From an uncultured Bacteroides sp. (GTDB lineage: Bacteria; Bacteroidota; Bacteroidia; Bacteroidales; Bacteroidaceae), in the NCBI GenBank assembly GCA_905201685.1, contig CAJKOW010000010.1, positions 1 to 46,994 of the forward strand: a stretch of DNA of 46,994 nucleotides, given 5' to 3'. This document shows positions 1-8,118 of this stretch, in pieces. Under the pieces are notes generated by a model. The model saw only the letters and a list, made by a program, of their open reading frames with translations, did no database searches and was not told the DNA's origin. Numbering within the stretch: position 1 is the stretch's first letter; every line of letters begins with the position of its first letter. The position numbers and the translations under genes are program-made.

Positions 1-326
1 CCTGCCACTACGAAGCCGGCTTTGGCAAGTGCCATTCGCATTGCGATGAAGCTGTCGTGGTTGGCCGACATGAAACCTCCTCCCGGGTAAAAGACAATGG
101 CAGGTTTGGGCTGGGGGGTGCGCGGAACGAGCAGCGTCATTCTGAGCTGGCGGTTGGTGGGGAATGTAATTTGTGAATAGATCACATTACTGATAACATT
201 AACGGGTGTTTCGGTGATTTCTACTTTCAGGGTTTGCTTGCCCGGTGCTTCGGCTGTTTGTGCTGAAGCCTGGAAAGTGGTTGGCAGCAATCCGGCAAGC
301 AGGGATGCAAATACATATTTTTTCAT
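1..326 (-). CDS. Secreted alpha/beta-hydrolase (esterase/lipase-like), N-terminal part
   Basis: Only the first 108 codons are in the window; the gene continues past base 1. The start is the ATG at 324-326. Residues 1 to about 23 (MKKYVFASLLAGLL, ending near QASAQ) form a signal peptide, so the protein is exported. At about residues 75-90 the chain reads PAIVFYPGGGFMSANHDS, which matches the oxyanion-hole strand and glycine-rich loop (HGGGF-like, here YPGGGF) of BD-FAE/esterase-type alpha/beta hydrolases. The catalytic Ser, Asp and His lie outside the window, so substrate cannot be judged. It is encoded in the same direction as rpmE2, but a strong hairpin lies between them, so it is probably a separate transcript. 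Confidence 0.7.
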   Translation of the reverse strand, partial: MKKYVFASLLAGLLPTTFQASAQTAEAPGKQTLKVEITETPVNVISNVIYSQITFPTNRQLRMTLLVPRTPQPKPAIVFYPGGGFMSANHDSFIAMRMALAKAGFVVA

Positions 327-383
327 GATACGGTTATTTTGATTGTTGAAACATTCAGGGGTATGAAGTTGTCGGATATAAAG

Positions 384-421
384 GAAAGGGGATGTATCGT
401 TGCAGACACATCCCCTTTCCT
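384..421 (-). terminator. Hairpin terminator after rpmE2
   Basis: The arms GGAAAGGGGATGT and ACATCCCCTTTCC are perfectly complementary around a 12-nt loop. The structure lies 22 bp past the rpmE2 stop on the minus strand and is followed there by a T-rich run. A near copy of the same arm occurs in the fba terminator at 3246-3277. Confidence 0.8.
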
Positions 422-443
422 CTTACGGGTGTAGCGTAGAGAG

Positions 444-695
444 TTATTTCTTACGGTTACCGTAACGGCTCATGAACTTATCAACACGACCGGCGGTGTC
501 AACCAACTTGGATTTACCGGTATAGAACGGGTGAGAAGTGCTGGAGATTTCCAGCTTTACCAACGGATAAGTTTCACCTTCGAATTCGATTGTCTCTTTC
601 GTGTTTATAGTAGAACGAGACAGGAACATGTCGCCATTTGACATATCTTTGAATACTACCGGACGGTAATTTTCAGGATGAATACCTTTTTTCAT
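444..695 (-). CDS. rpmE2: 50S ribosomal protein L31 type B
   Basis: This 83-aa protein is a structural component of the large ribosomal subunit. It begins MKKGIHPENYRPVVFKDMS and contains STSHPFYTGKSK, the usual L31 signature. The CxxC zinc-binding cysteines of type A L31 are absent, which places it in the zinc-independent type B (YkgM/RpmE2) group. Length and ends match the family. It has a -7-like box about 85 bp upstream (779-786) and a strong hairpin downstream, so it looks monocistronic. In other bacteria type B paralogues are zinc-repressed; I see no Zur site here, and Bacteroidales often carry only this form. Confidence 0.95.
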   Translation of the reverse strand: MKKGIHPENYRPVVFKDMSNGDMFLSRSTINTKETIEFEGETYPLVKLEISSTSHPFYTGKSKLVDTAGRVDKFMSRYGNRKK

Positions 696-995
696 TTCGC
701 TATTTGCTTTTTTAATTATTATTCGGTTACTATCTTGGTAATAAATAGTGTAATGGTCTATCTTTACTTTTCAGGCTGCAAAGATAGTGCTATTTATTGA
801 AACAGAAAAAAAGTTCGGCTAAAAAATAGGTTTATCTCGTTTTATTTCTTTTTTTTGCACCTGAAACAGGAGTTGAAGGCTGTTTGACCGGACTGCGTGT
901 CCGTGCCTGAAGGAAGCAATTTCTTCGTTTGATACACCCGCCTTGGGCTGGTAGCACTGCTCCTGAATTTCACTAACTTAAGTTGTTTTATTAAT
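696..995. other. Divergent intergenic region rpmE2 / 996 gene
   Basis: This 300-bp region holds the rpmE2 promoter (779-786) and the leader of the plus-strand gene at 996. A T-run ending in TTTTTTTGCAC near 848-860 could be a degenerate -7 element for the plus-strand gene. No gene was seen. Confidence 0.4.
779..786 (-). promoter_or_regulatory. -7 promoter element of rpmE2
   Basis: The minus strand reads TATCTTTG, a full match to the Bacteroides TAnnTTTG element. A weak TTTC lies about 18 bp upstream in place of the -33 TTTG. Confidence 0.6.
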
Positions 996-2003
996 ATGAA
1001 AAGACTGTTCTTTCTATGGATGTTCACTTTCTGTCTGGTTGTGGCGGAAGCGCAGAACACGAAGCGCGATTTGTACAGCGTAGCGTTTTATAATCTTGAG
1101 AATCTGTTTGATACCATTCATGATGAAGGTAAGAACGATTACGATTTCTTGCCCGACGGCAGTTATAAGTGGAATTCGAAGAAGTACGAGGCTAAACTGG
1201 AGAACATGGCCAAGGTGCTGTCGTCGCTGTCGCGCGACGTGGTCGAAGAGGGACCGGCCTTTATCGGAGTGGCCGAAGTAGAAAACAGCCGGGTGCTGAC
1301 CGACCTGCTGAAACAGCCTCCCATGTCTCACTATAAGTTTATCCATTACGAAGGTCCCGACAAACGGGGCATCGACTGTGCGTTGCTTTACGATCCGCAA
1401 CAGTTCGAGGTGAATACGTCGAAGCTGGTACTGTCCGAACCTTATCAGGGCGACACGGTGCATCTGACACGCGGCTTCCTGATTGTGGAGGGTAAGTTGG
1501 CCGGTGAGCGGGTGTGTGTCATCGTCAATCACTGGCCTTCGCGTGGAGCAAAGTCGCCGGTGCGGGTACACGCAGCACGCCAGGTGCGGGTGTTGGCCGA
1601 CTCCTTGCAGCATGAATACCGGAAGCTGAAGCTGATTGTGATGGGCGACATGAACGACGACCCGATGGATGAAAGCATGCAGACGCTGGGCGCACGTAAA
1701 TATAAGAAAGAGGTGAAGAAGGATGAATTCTATAATCCCTGGTGGGAGACGCTGGAGGACAAAGGAGTGGGAACACTGCTCTACCGTGGTAAGTGGAACC
1801 TGTTCGACCAGATTGTCCTGTCGAAACCGCTTCTGAAGAAGCGCCGCGGACTGCGTTTCGACCACAGCGAAGTGTTCCTGCGCGATTACCTGATACAGCA
1901 GGACGGCAAGTACAAAGGTTCGCCTTTGCGTACGCACGGCGGGCGCACGTGGCTGAACGGCTACAGCGACCATCTGCCTACCATTATTTATTTAAGAAAA
2001 TGA
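996..2003 (+). CDS. Secreted endonuclease/exonuclease/phosphatase-family protein
   Basis: This 335-aa protein has a signal peptide (MKRLFFLWMFTFCLVVAEAQ). The mature part carries the metal-dependent EEP/DNase I-fold signatures in order: FYNLENLFD near residue 32, VAEVEN near 92, NHWPSR near 178, MGDMNDDP near 217 and GYSDHLP near the C-terminus. These correspond to the acidic metal ligands and catalytic His/Asp positions of the fold, so the enzyme is likely active on a phosphodiester or phosphate ester in the periplasm or outside the cell. Substrate is unknown; nucleic acid and phospholipid-type substrates are both possible. It stands alone, with fba starting about 215 bp downstream from its own promoter. 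Confidence 0.85.
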   Translation: MKRLFFLWMFTFCLVVAEAQNTKRDLYSVAFYNLENLFDTIHDEGKNDYDFLPDGSYKWNSKKYEAKLENMAKVLSSLSRDVVEEGPAFIGVAEVENSRVLTDLLKQPPMSHYKFIHYEGPDKRGIDCALLYDPQQFEVNTSKLVLSEPYQGDTVHLTRGFLIVEGKLAGERVCVIVNHWPSRGAKSPVRVHAARQVRVLADSLQHEYRKLKLIVMGDMNDDPMDESMQTLGARKYKKEVKKDEFYNPWWETLEDKGVGTLLYRGKWNLFDQIVLSKPLLKKRRGLRFDHSEVFLRDYLIQQDGKYKGSPLRTHGGRTWLNGYSDHLPTIIYLRK

Positions 2004-2169
2004 CAGAAAGTACTGTTGCGGCAACCGGCTGTTGACGGGGGCAAACTTTGCAACATGGACTTTACAATCTTTTGTTAAAACTCTTCAAACACTTGAAAAA
2101 TGTTTGTTTTTCTTTTGTTTGAGGAGTTTTTTTATCGGGGCAGGTGTCCGCAATTTGAATGAGAATGTT

Positions 2170-2177
2170 TACTTTTG
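2170..2177 (+). promoter_or_regulatory. -7 promoter element of fba
   Basis: TACTTTTG matches TAnnTTTG and lies about 40 bp before the fba ATG, followed by GCAC as at many Bacteroides promoters. No clear -33 TTTG was found at about 19-20 bp spacing. Confidence 0.65.
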
Positions 2178-2217
2178 CACAGAATTTTAATTCACTAACA
2201 ATAAACTTTTAAACAAA

Positions 2218-3222
2218 ATGGTTAATTACAAAGAATTAGGCCTTGTGAACACAAGAGATATGTTTGCTCGTGCCATTAAAGGTGGATATGCCATCCCGGC
2301 TTTCAACTTCAACAATATGGAGCAATTGCAGGCCATCGTAAAGGCTGCCGTTGAAACTAAATCTCCGGTTATCCTGCAGGTTTCCAAAGGCGCACGTAAC
2401 TATGCCAATGCTACATTGCTGCGCTACATGGCTGAAGGTGCTGTAGAATATGCTAAGGAACTGGGTTGCGCTCATCCTGAAATTGTGCTCCACCTGGACC
2501 ACGGTGACAGCTTCGAACTTTGCAAGTCTTGCATCGACATGGGCTTCTCTTCTGTAATGATCGACGGTTCTCACCTGCCTTACGAAGAGAACGTAGCTTT
2601 GACGAAGAAGGTTGTTGACTACGCTCATCAGTTTGATGTAACTGTAGAAGGCGAGCTGGGTGTATTGGCCGGTGTAGAAGATGAAGTTTCTGCTGAGCAT
2701 CATACTTATACTGACCCTGAAGAGGTTATCGACTTTGCTACTCGCACCGGTTGCGACAGCTTGGCTATCTCTATCGGTACTTCTCACGGTGCTTACAAGT
2801 TCAAACCCGAACAATGTCACGTTGATCCGGCTACCGGCCGTCTGGTTCCTCCTCCTTTGGCTTTCGATGTACTCGACGCCGTTATGGAGAAACTGCCGGG
2901 CTTCCCCATCGTTTTGCACGGATCTTCTTCAGTTCCTCAGGAAGAAGTGGATACTATCAACAAATATGGTGGCAAGCTGGAAGCTGCTATCGGTATCCCC
3001 GAAGACGAGTTGCGTAAGGCTGCCAAGTCGGCTGTTTGCAAGATCAATATCGACTCAGACTCTCGTCTGGCCATGACTGCTGCTATCCGCAAGGTGCTGG
3101 CTGAGAAACCGGGAGAGTTCGATCCGCGTAAATATCTGGGTCCGGCTCGTGACAACATGGAGAAACTGTACAAGCACAAAATCATCAACGTGCTGGGTTC
3201 AGACAACAAGTTGGCTGAATAA
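2218..3222 (+). CDS. fba: Fructose-1,6-bisphosphate aldolase, class II
   Basis: This 334-aa cytosolic glycolytic enzyme interconverts fructose-1,6-bisphosphate with dihydroxyacetone phosphate and glyceraldehyde-3-phosphate. Class II features are visible: AIPAFNFNNMEQLQAI near the N-terminus, VLHLDHGDSFELCKSCID (residues about 92-109, with catalytic Asp and zinc-ligand His), SVMIDGSHLPYEENV, VEGELG near 143, and VLHGSSSVP near 233 for phosphate binding. The length is that of the longer class II form common in Bacteroidetes. Codon usage looks optimised, consistent with high expression. It is monocistronic, with its own promoter and a strong terminator. Confidence 0.96.
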   Translation: MVNYKELGLVNTRDMFARAIKGGYAIPAFNFNNMEQLQAIVKAAVETKSPVILQVSKGARNYANATLLRYMAEGAVEYAKELGCAHPEIVLHLDHGDSFELCKSCIDMGFSSVMIDGSHLPYEENVALTKKVVDYAHQFDVTVEGELGVLAGVEDEVSAEHHTYTDPEEVIDFATRTGCDSLAISIGTSHGAYKFKPEQCHVDPATGRLVPPPLAFDVLDAVMEKLPGFPIVLHGSSSVPQEEVDTINKYGGKLEAAIGIPEDELRKAAKSAVCKINIDSDSRLAMTAAIRKVLAEKPGEFDPRKYLGPARDNMEKLYKHKIINVLGSDNKLAE

Positions 3223-3245
3223 TTTTTTCCACAAGATTATAGAAG

Positions 3246-3277
3246 AAGGGGATGTGTCCGCACGGGCACATCCCCTT
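3246..3277 (+). terminator. fba transcription terminator
   Basis: The arms AAGGGGATGTG (3246-3256) and CACATCCCCTT (3267-3277) pair around a 10-nt loop and are followed by TCTTTG. It lies 24 bp after the fba stop. Confidence 0.85.
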
Positions 3278-3351
3278 TCTTTGTATGCGGGTAGTTCAGG
3301 GCGCCGAACTTCCTGTTTTTCCCGCCAAGGCTTTCCGTTATTGAGGCGCGG

Positions 3352-4659
3352 CTATTGGGCTGCGATGGCTTTCTGCCTTTCCTGATACAGTCCTTTCACT
3401 AACTGGCAGGAAGTCTCCAGGCCGATGCTTCCGGTGTTGAGCATCAGGTGATAGTGGTGCGGTTCGCCCCATTTGTCGCCCGTGTAGTATTCGTAATGAT
3501 GGATGCGGTTGCGGTTGATGCGGCGGATTTCGGCTTCGGCTTTGTCCTTGGGGACGTTGTATTCGCTGACGCAGCGGGCTACGGCGCTTGGCAGGTCGGA
3601 GTAGCAGAAGACCTTCAGTACGTCGGGGTCGTCTTTCAGCACGAAGTCGGCGCAGCGGCCTACGATGATGCACGATTCTTTTTCGGCCAGTTCCTGTATG
3701 ATTTTGCTTTCGGCCACAAACAGTACGTCGTCGGGCGAGAGGCTGGTTTCTATGGGTTGTTCACTGTTTTTGGAGAGGATGCACTTCAGCCAGAAGGAGG
3801 GAATGGATTGTTCGTTTTTCACGATGTACTGTTCGTCCATGTTGCTGCGCTGGGCGGTGAGGTGGATAAACTCTTTGTCGTACAGGCGGATGCCTAATTC
3901 CTTCGACAGCATTTCGCCCAGCAGGTGCCCGCCGCTTCCGTACTCGCGGGCAATGGTGATGATGATGTGGCGGCTGCTTCTTGCGGTGGTCTTCTTCAGT
4001 TGGTCGGGACTGCCAATCCACTTGTCTAAGAAGCGGTAGTAGGGACTGACGAAGTGGACTATCGGGCCGACGGCCAAGGCGGCCACTACCGTACCCTCGC
4101 GCACGCCTTCGATGTCCGAAAGGAAAAAGAGCGACAGCAGACAGGCAATGACCAGCAGGCTGACATCGAAGCCCAACTTGACAAAGCCGAAGTTACCGTG
4201 GAAGCGCTTGGTGATGACGTTGACAAAATATTCGCCGGCCATCATGGCTACGTTCGCCTTGACTTCCAGTGCGATGCCCAACGCCAGAATGACGCAGCCG
4301 ACCAGCAGGGCTACGACCTGTCCTACGTAGGTGGACGGGTGAAGCCAGAAGAGGATGAACATGGAGAAGTCGATGAACAGTCCGAAGCAGCAGGCGATGG
4401 GTATCTGCAGCGCATACATTTGCCAGTCGGCTTTCAGCTCTTTGCGCGTCATCAGGAGGGGTTCGAGGACGACGAACAGCAGGTTGAGCAGGATGGTCCA
4501 TATGCCTATGGTATAAGGAGTGAACATGCTCAGCACGTAGGTGACGCTGGTGATGGGCGAGGTGCCCAGCAGGGCTTTGGTGATGAAGGCAATGCCAAAG
4601 GCATTGATGAACAGGGAAATAACGAACAGCAGGAAACGCCTGGACTTATATACTTGCAT
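3352..4659 (-). CDS. Membrane protein (YczE/YitT-like) fused to cytidylate kinase-like domain
   Basis: The 435-aa product has two parts. Residues 1 to about 205 contain five or six hydrophobic segments (for example 8-28, 52-70, 85-106, 112-132, 165-182) like the YczE/YitT/DUF6198 membrane family. Residues about 230-435 match cytidylate kinase-like family 2, opening with IITIAREYGSGGHLLGEML; that family's loop is AREYGSGG rather than a classical GxxGxGKT. I chose the ATG at 4657-4659: the longer frame opens with TTG inside a promoter-like AACTTTG sequence. A soluble kinase domain tethered to the membrane suggests nucleotide-linked control of transport or signalling, but substrate is unknown. 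It is divergent from the AraC regulator at 4790. Confidence 0.8.
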   Translation of the reverse strand: MQVYKSRRFLLFVISLFINAFGIAFITKALLGTSPITSVTYVLSMFTPYTIGIWTILLNLLFVVLEPLLMTRKELKADWQMYALQIPIACCFGLFIDFSMFILFWLHPSTYVGQVVALLVGCVILALGIALEVKANVAMMAGEYFVNVITKRFHGNFGFVKLGFDVSLLVIACLLSLFFLSDIEGVREGTVVAALAVGPIVHFVSPYYRFLDKWIGSPDQLKKTTARSSRHIIITIAREYGSGGHLLGEMLSKELGIRLYDKEFIHLTAQRSNMDEQYIVKNEQSIPSFWLKCILSKNSEQPIETSLSPDDVLFVAESKIIQELAEKESCIIVGRCADFVLKDDPDVLKVFCYSDLPSAVARCVSEYNVPKDKAEAEIRRINRNRIHHYEYYTGDKWGEPHHYHLMLNTGSIGLETSCQLVKGLYQERQKAIAAQ

Positions 4660-4739
4660 AATAATGGATGTGTTTTGTTGAATCGTCGGCAAAGTTCTGA
4701 CTTTTTTTCCGGTTGCGGTGCATAAAAAGGCGACCTTTC

Positions 4740-4770
4740 TTGGTCGAAAACGAAACGCTGCTTACTTTTG
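4740..4770 (+). promoter_or_regulatory. Promoter of the AraC-family gene
   Basis: TTG (4740-4742), 20 bp, then TACTTTTG (4763-4770) fits the Bacteroides -33/-7 pattern. It lies inside the longest possible reading frame and so supports the downstream ATG at 4790. Confidence 0.7.
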
Positions 4771-4789
4771 CCGAATAAAACTCATCGTT

Positions 4790-5653
4790 ATGGAAATCTC
4801 TGCATGGCAACTGGCGGGAGAGGGGGAAAAGGCACGGCCATTCCCTTTCGGCTATTTTACGGAAGAAGCACTTGCGGACAACAGGCAGATACTGATCGAG
4901 AAGGGATTTTACTTCTGGCTCGTCGTAAACGGAACGGCGACCGTATCCGATGCTTATCATGCTTATGCGTTGTCGGCGGGGCAGCTGCTGGTGGTGACTC
5001 CCAGTGTGTCGGCCACGCTGGACGGCATGAGTGCGGACTTCTCCTTCGTCTGCCTCTACATCGATCCCGATTATTACGACGGCCTTTCCGAAGGGCAGCT
5101 GGTGTACAACCAGGTGTCGCAGTTCATCGGAAACTATCGTTTGCCGGTCTTTTCGCTGAATGCTGTACAGGCCGGCTACCTGCAGAAGTCGCTGGAACTG
5201 TTTGCGGACAGGTTGCAGGCGATGCAGCTCTATCGTGACGGAGCTGTCAGACATTTGTGCAGCTTTGTGCTGCTGCAGATGGCCGATGCGCTGTATGGGA
5301 AGAACCGGGAAGAGGCAACCTGCGTGAAACGTTCGAGCGAGATATTCCGAAACTTCAAGCGTCTGCTGGTGCATCACTACCGCGAGCAGCACAACATCGG
5401 CTTCTATGCCGACCGGTTGAACATATCGACTACCTATCTGTCGCGCATCGTCAAGGAGATTACCGGACATACGGTCTGTTTCCACATCTCGGAGCTGCTG
5501 TGTGCCGACGCTCGGAAACTGTTGGAGTGTACCGACCTTGACGTCAAGGAGATAGCCGACGAACTGGGATTCTCCGACCAGTCGGTCTTCGGAAAGTTCT
5601 TTGTCCGCAAGACGGGGCTTTCGCCTGTGAAGTTCCGGATGCGGCAGGAGTGA
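4790..5653 (+). CDS. AraC-family transcriptional regulator
   Basis: The 287-aa protein has an N-terminal cupin-like ligand/dimerisation region (about 1-170) and a C-terminal AraC/XylS DNA-binding domain (about 185-287). Two helix-turn-helix units are visible: NIGFYADRLNISTTYLSRIV and VKEIADELGFSDQSVFGKFF, ending in the family motif KTGLSPVKFR. The start was set at 4790 because a promoter ends at 4770. It is divergent from the membrane-kinase fusion, and the CocE-type hydrolase starts 118 bp downstream in the same direction. Either neighbour could be its target, but no operator is visible. Confidence 0.9.
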   Translation: MEISAWQLAGEGEKARPFPFGYFTEEALADNRQILIEKGFYFWLVVNGTATVSDAYHAYALSAGQLLVVTPSVSATLDGMSADFSFVCLYIDPDYYDGLSEGQLVYNQVSQFIGNYRLPVFSLNAVQAGYLQKSLELFADRLQAMQLYRDGAVRHLCSFVLLQMADALYGKNREEATCVKRSSEIFRNFKRLLVHHYREQHNIGFYADRLNISTTYLSRIVKEITGHTVCFHISELLCADARKLLECTDLDVKEIADELGFSDQSVFGKFFVRKTGLSPVKFRMRQE

Positions 5654-5771
5654 CGTTTGTTTCGTATTCAACGAATTCCGTTTCTTGTTTTGATAACGTT
5701 TTCCGGAGAAGAATGCCGAACTTTGCCGCCGGAATACAAACGAATGTGTCATTCATAAAAACGCAAATCAT

Positions 5772-7670
5772 ATGAGAAAGCATTGGATTTATACAGGAGT
5801 CCTGGCACTCCTGGCCGTCTGCACGCAGCGTGTGGCGGCACAACAGGAAGTCACCTTGCACGATGCCGGCGGCAAGGAGATAAAGGTACCCATGCGCAAG
5901 GCTTTGCCGGTCAGTGCGGACCGTGTGCGCTATCCGGGTTTCAGGCAGGAGACGGTGGTGCTGCAAGAGGGCAGTGTGCGCCGCGAGGGAGCCAAACCGC
6001 TGGCGTGCGACATTCTGCTGGAAAGGGATGTCCCCATCAAGTTGCGCGACGGGGTCACCATCTATGCCGATGTGTTCCGTCCGACCGACGGAAAACCCTG
6101 CCCTGCCATCCTGGCGTGGAGCCCTTATGGTAAGGAGATTGGCGGACAGATGCTGGACGACGTGCCGGGGCGTGCCGGTGTGCCGGTGGACGCCACTTCG
6201 GGATTAGAGAAGTTTGAAGGACCCGACCCCGCCTACTGGGTGAACCACGGTTATGCCATCGTGAATGTGGACAAGCGTGGCGCCTACATGTCCGAGGGCA
6301 ACCTGTTGTACTGGGGACACGAGGATGCGCTGGACGGTTGCGATGTCATCGAGTGGATTGCCTCGCAAAACTGGTGTACCGGCAAGGTAGGCATGTCGGG
6401 CAATTCGTGGCTGACCGTCTCGCAATGGTTCATCGCTGCCGAGCGGCCGGAACACTTGGTTGCCATCGCTCCCTGGGAAGGCTTCTGCGACCACTATCGT
6501 GAGTCGGGCACACGGGGCGGCATCCCGACGCCGGAGTTTCCGGAGATGATTGCCGAAACCTTCTCGTCGGCTCACGGCATGCTGGAAGACCAGCCGCGCA
6601 TGATTGTCGAGAAATCGCTGATGTGTGACTACTGGCAGGACAAGGCGGCCCGCGTGGAGAACATCGAAATACCGGCCTACGTGGTGGCCAGCTACACCAA
6701 CTCGGTGCATACGCGTGGCACCTTTGCCGGATACCGCCGCATGGCGTCGAAGGAAAAGTGGCTGCGCGTGCACAACACGCAGGAGTGGTTCGACTACTAT
6801 ACGCCCGAAAACGTGGAAGACCTGCGCCGCTTCTTCGACCATTACCTGAAGGGCGTGGACAACGGTTGGGAGCAGACTCCGAAAGTGCGCCTGTCGGTGC
6901 TTAACCCCGGCGGTCACGACATTGTGGGCCGTGCGGAAGAAGAGTTTCCGTTAGCACGCACCGTCTATCGGAAGCTCTACCTGTCGGCTGCGGACAGTAC
7001 GCTGCTCACCGCCTTGCCCGAACAGGAAAACGTCAACACGTACCAGTCGGCTGCCGACTGCCATCAGGTGAACTACCGTTACCGCATGGACAAGCCCACC
7101 GAGATTACCGGCTACATGAAGCTGCACCTGTGGGTGGCAGCCCCCGACAACGACGACATGGACCTGTCCGTCCGCGTGGAGAAACTGTCGAAAGACGGTC
7201 AGCCTATTCCCGACCGTATGGGCAACCGCATCGTCGCTACCGGACAGATGCGTGTCTCCATGCGCCAGCTGGATACGCTCCGCACAACCGAGTCCGAGCC
7301 TTACTATCCCTTCACCACCGTGCAGAAGCTGAAGCCGGGCGAGATTGTCCCCGTCGAGATTGAAATCTGGCCGATGGGACTTTTCTTCGAGAAGGGCGAG
7401 ATACTGCAACTGACGGTCGGCGCTTATCAGCCCGAAAAGGCTGCCATACCTTTCGGCTCGGCACACATCACCGTGCCCAAGGAGGACTTTACCTACATGC
7501 CCGGCCAGCAGCCGGAGATGATGACGCTGGGCGGCAATGCCGACGAGTGTGCCGACCCCGCCGAAGTAGTCACGTCGCCTGCTACGCACAACGTGGGAAG
7601 ACATTGCATCTACACCGGAGGCCGGTACGACAGCTATCTCTACATCCCCGAGATTCCGGCGAAGGAGTAA
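5772..7670 (+). CDS. Secreted CocE/NonD family hydrolase (S15-like)
   Basis: This 632-aa protein has a signal peptide (residues 1 to about 23, ending VAAQQ). The alpha/beta-hydrolase core starts near residue 85 (LRDGVTIYADVFRPTDG). The nucleophile elbow is GMSGNSW at 207-213, making Ser209 the probable nucleophile. The C-terminal third (about 395-620) fits the jelly-roll domain of X-Pro dipeptidyl-peptidase/CocE enzymes (GYMKLHLWVAAPDNDDMDLSV). Family members hydrolyse acyl esters, amides or X-Pro peptides; the substrate here is not deducible. It lies 118 bp after the AraC gene and may share its regulation. It is followed by a long non-coding region. Confidence 0.88.
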   Translation: MRKHWIYTGVLALLAVCTQRVAAQQEVTLHDAGGKEIKVPMRKALPVSADRVRYPGFRQETVVLQEGSVRREGAKPLACDILLERDVPIKLRDGVTIYADVFRPTDGKPCPAILAWSPYGKEIGGQMLDDVPGRAGVPVDATSGLEKFEGPDPAYWVNHGYAIVNVDKRGAYMSEGNLLYWGHEDALDGCDVIEWIASQNWCTGKVGMSGNSWLTVSQWFIAAERPEHLVAIAPWEGFCDHYRESGTRGGIPTPEFPEMIAETFSSAHGMLEDQPRMIVEKSLMCDYWQDKAARVENIEIPAYVVASYTNSVHTRGTFAGYRRMASKEKWLRVHNTQEWFDYYTPENVEDLRRFFDHYLKGVDNGWEQTPKVRLSVLNPGGHDIVGRAEEEFPLARTVYRKLYLSAADSTLLTALPEQENVNTYQSAADCHQVNYRYRMDKPTEITGYMKLHLWVAAPDNDDMDLSVRVEKLSKDGQPIPDRMGNRIVATGQMRVSMRQLDTLRTTESEPYYPFTTVQKLKPGEIVPVEIEIWPMGLFFEKGEILQLTVGAYQPEKAAIPFGSAHITVPKEDFTYMPGQQPEMMTLGGNADECADPAEVVTSPATHNVGRHCIYTGGRYDSYLYIPEIPAKE

Positions 7671-7875
7671 GGCCTACAGGGGAACCGACCGTTTTGTCAA
7701 AATGACACTTTGATTTCCCGACCGCCTGAGAATCGTCTGTTTCGGGCCAAGGGAAAGGCCGGTGCTGAAAATCGAAGCGAAAGGCACGCTTCTGCCTTAC
7801 AGACAGTACGATAGCGAAATTCTTACAAATGAAATAGAAGAAAAACGGAGCCCGCGGGCGCTCCGCAGAGCAGAA

Positions 7876-7926
7876 AAGGGGAGTTTCCGTGGCAAAGCTG
7901 AGGCTTTTGCGTCGGAAACTCCCCTT
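7876..7926. terminator. Long hairpin between convergent genes
   Basis: The arms AAGGGGAGTTTCCG (7876-7889) and CGGAAACTCCCCTT (7913-7926) are perfectly complementary. The loop contains a second imperfect stem, GCAAAGC with GCTTTTGC. T-rich sequence (CTTTT) follows on the plus strand. It could terminate the CocE-type gene from one side and the SDR operon from the other. Confidence 0.65.
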
Positions 7927-8059
7927 CTTTTGGCAGAAAACAAGCCTTTTGGGGACAGATAACAAGCCTTGTTGCGGACGGAAACAAGCAATCTTTGCGA
8001 GCAACACAAGCGTTGTTGCCGAGAAATGCAAGCGTTGTTCCCCTCGGCAAGGTGTTTTT
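7884..8059. repeat. Degenerate 22-bp tandem array (about 8 units)
   Basis: The tetramer CAAG recurs at 7941, 7963, 7985, 8007 and 8029, exactly 22 bp apart, within recognisably related units. More divergent units extend the same phase back to 7884 and on to 8059. A unit reads roughly TTGCNGAG, five variable bases, then CAAGCGTTG. It lies in the non-coding gap between convergent genes. The unit resembles the reverse complement of the array at 28138-28357. Confidence 0.75.
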
Positions 8060-8118
8060 TTGTTGTTTTTTTGTCCTATTTCCGGCTGGCTGTGAAAAGC
8101 GGGTGTCAGCGAAAAGGC

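Noticed and set aside
1014..1973. 319-codon minus-strand frame over the EEP-type gene
   Set aside because: It is antisense to a gene with clear family motifs, and its translation (His/Gln-rich, no domains) looks like a shadow frame.
4054..4725. 223-codon plus-strand frame over the membrane-kinase gene
   Set aside because: It is antisense to a well-supported gene; the translation is Gln/Asp-rich with no recognisable fold.
4646..5752. 368-codon minus-strand frame over the AraC gene
   Set aside because: The plus strand encodes a complete AraC regulator with two HTH motifs; the opposite frame has no support.
7884..8059. CRISPR array
   Set aside because: There are no identical repeats separated by unique spacers; units are contiguous 22-mers and no cas gene is near. 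The same reasoning applies to 28138-28357.
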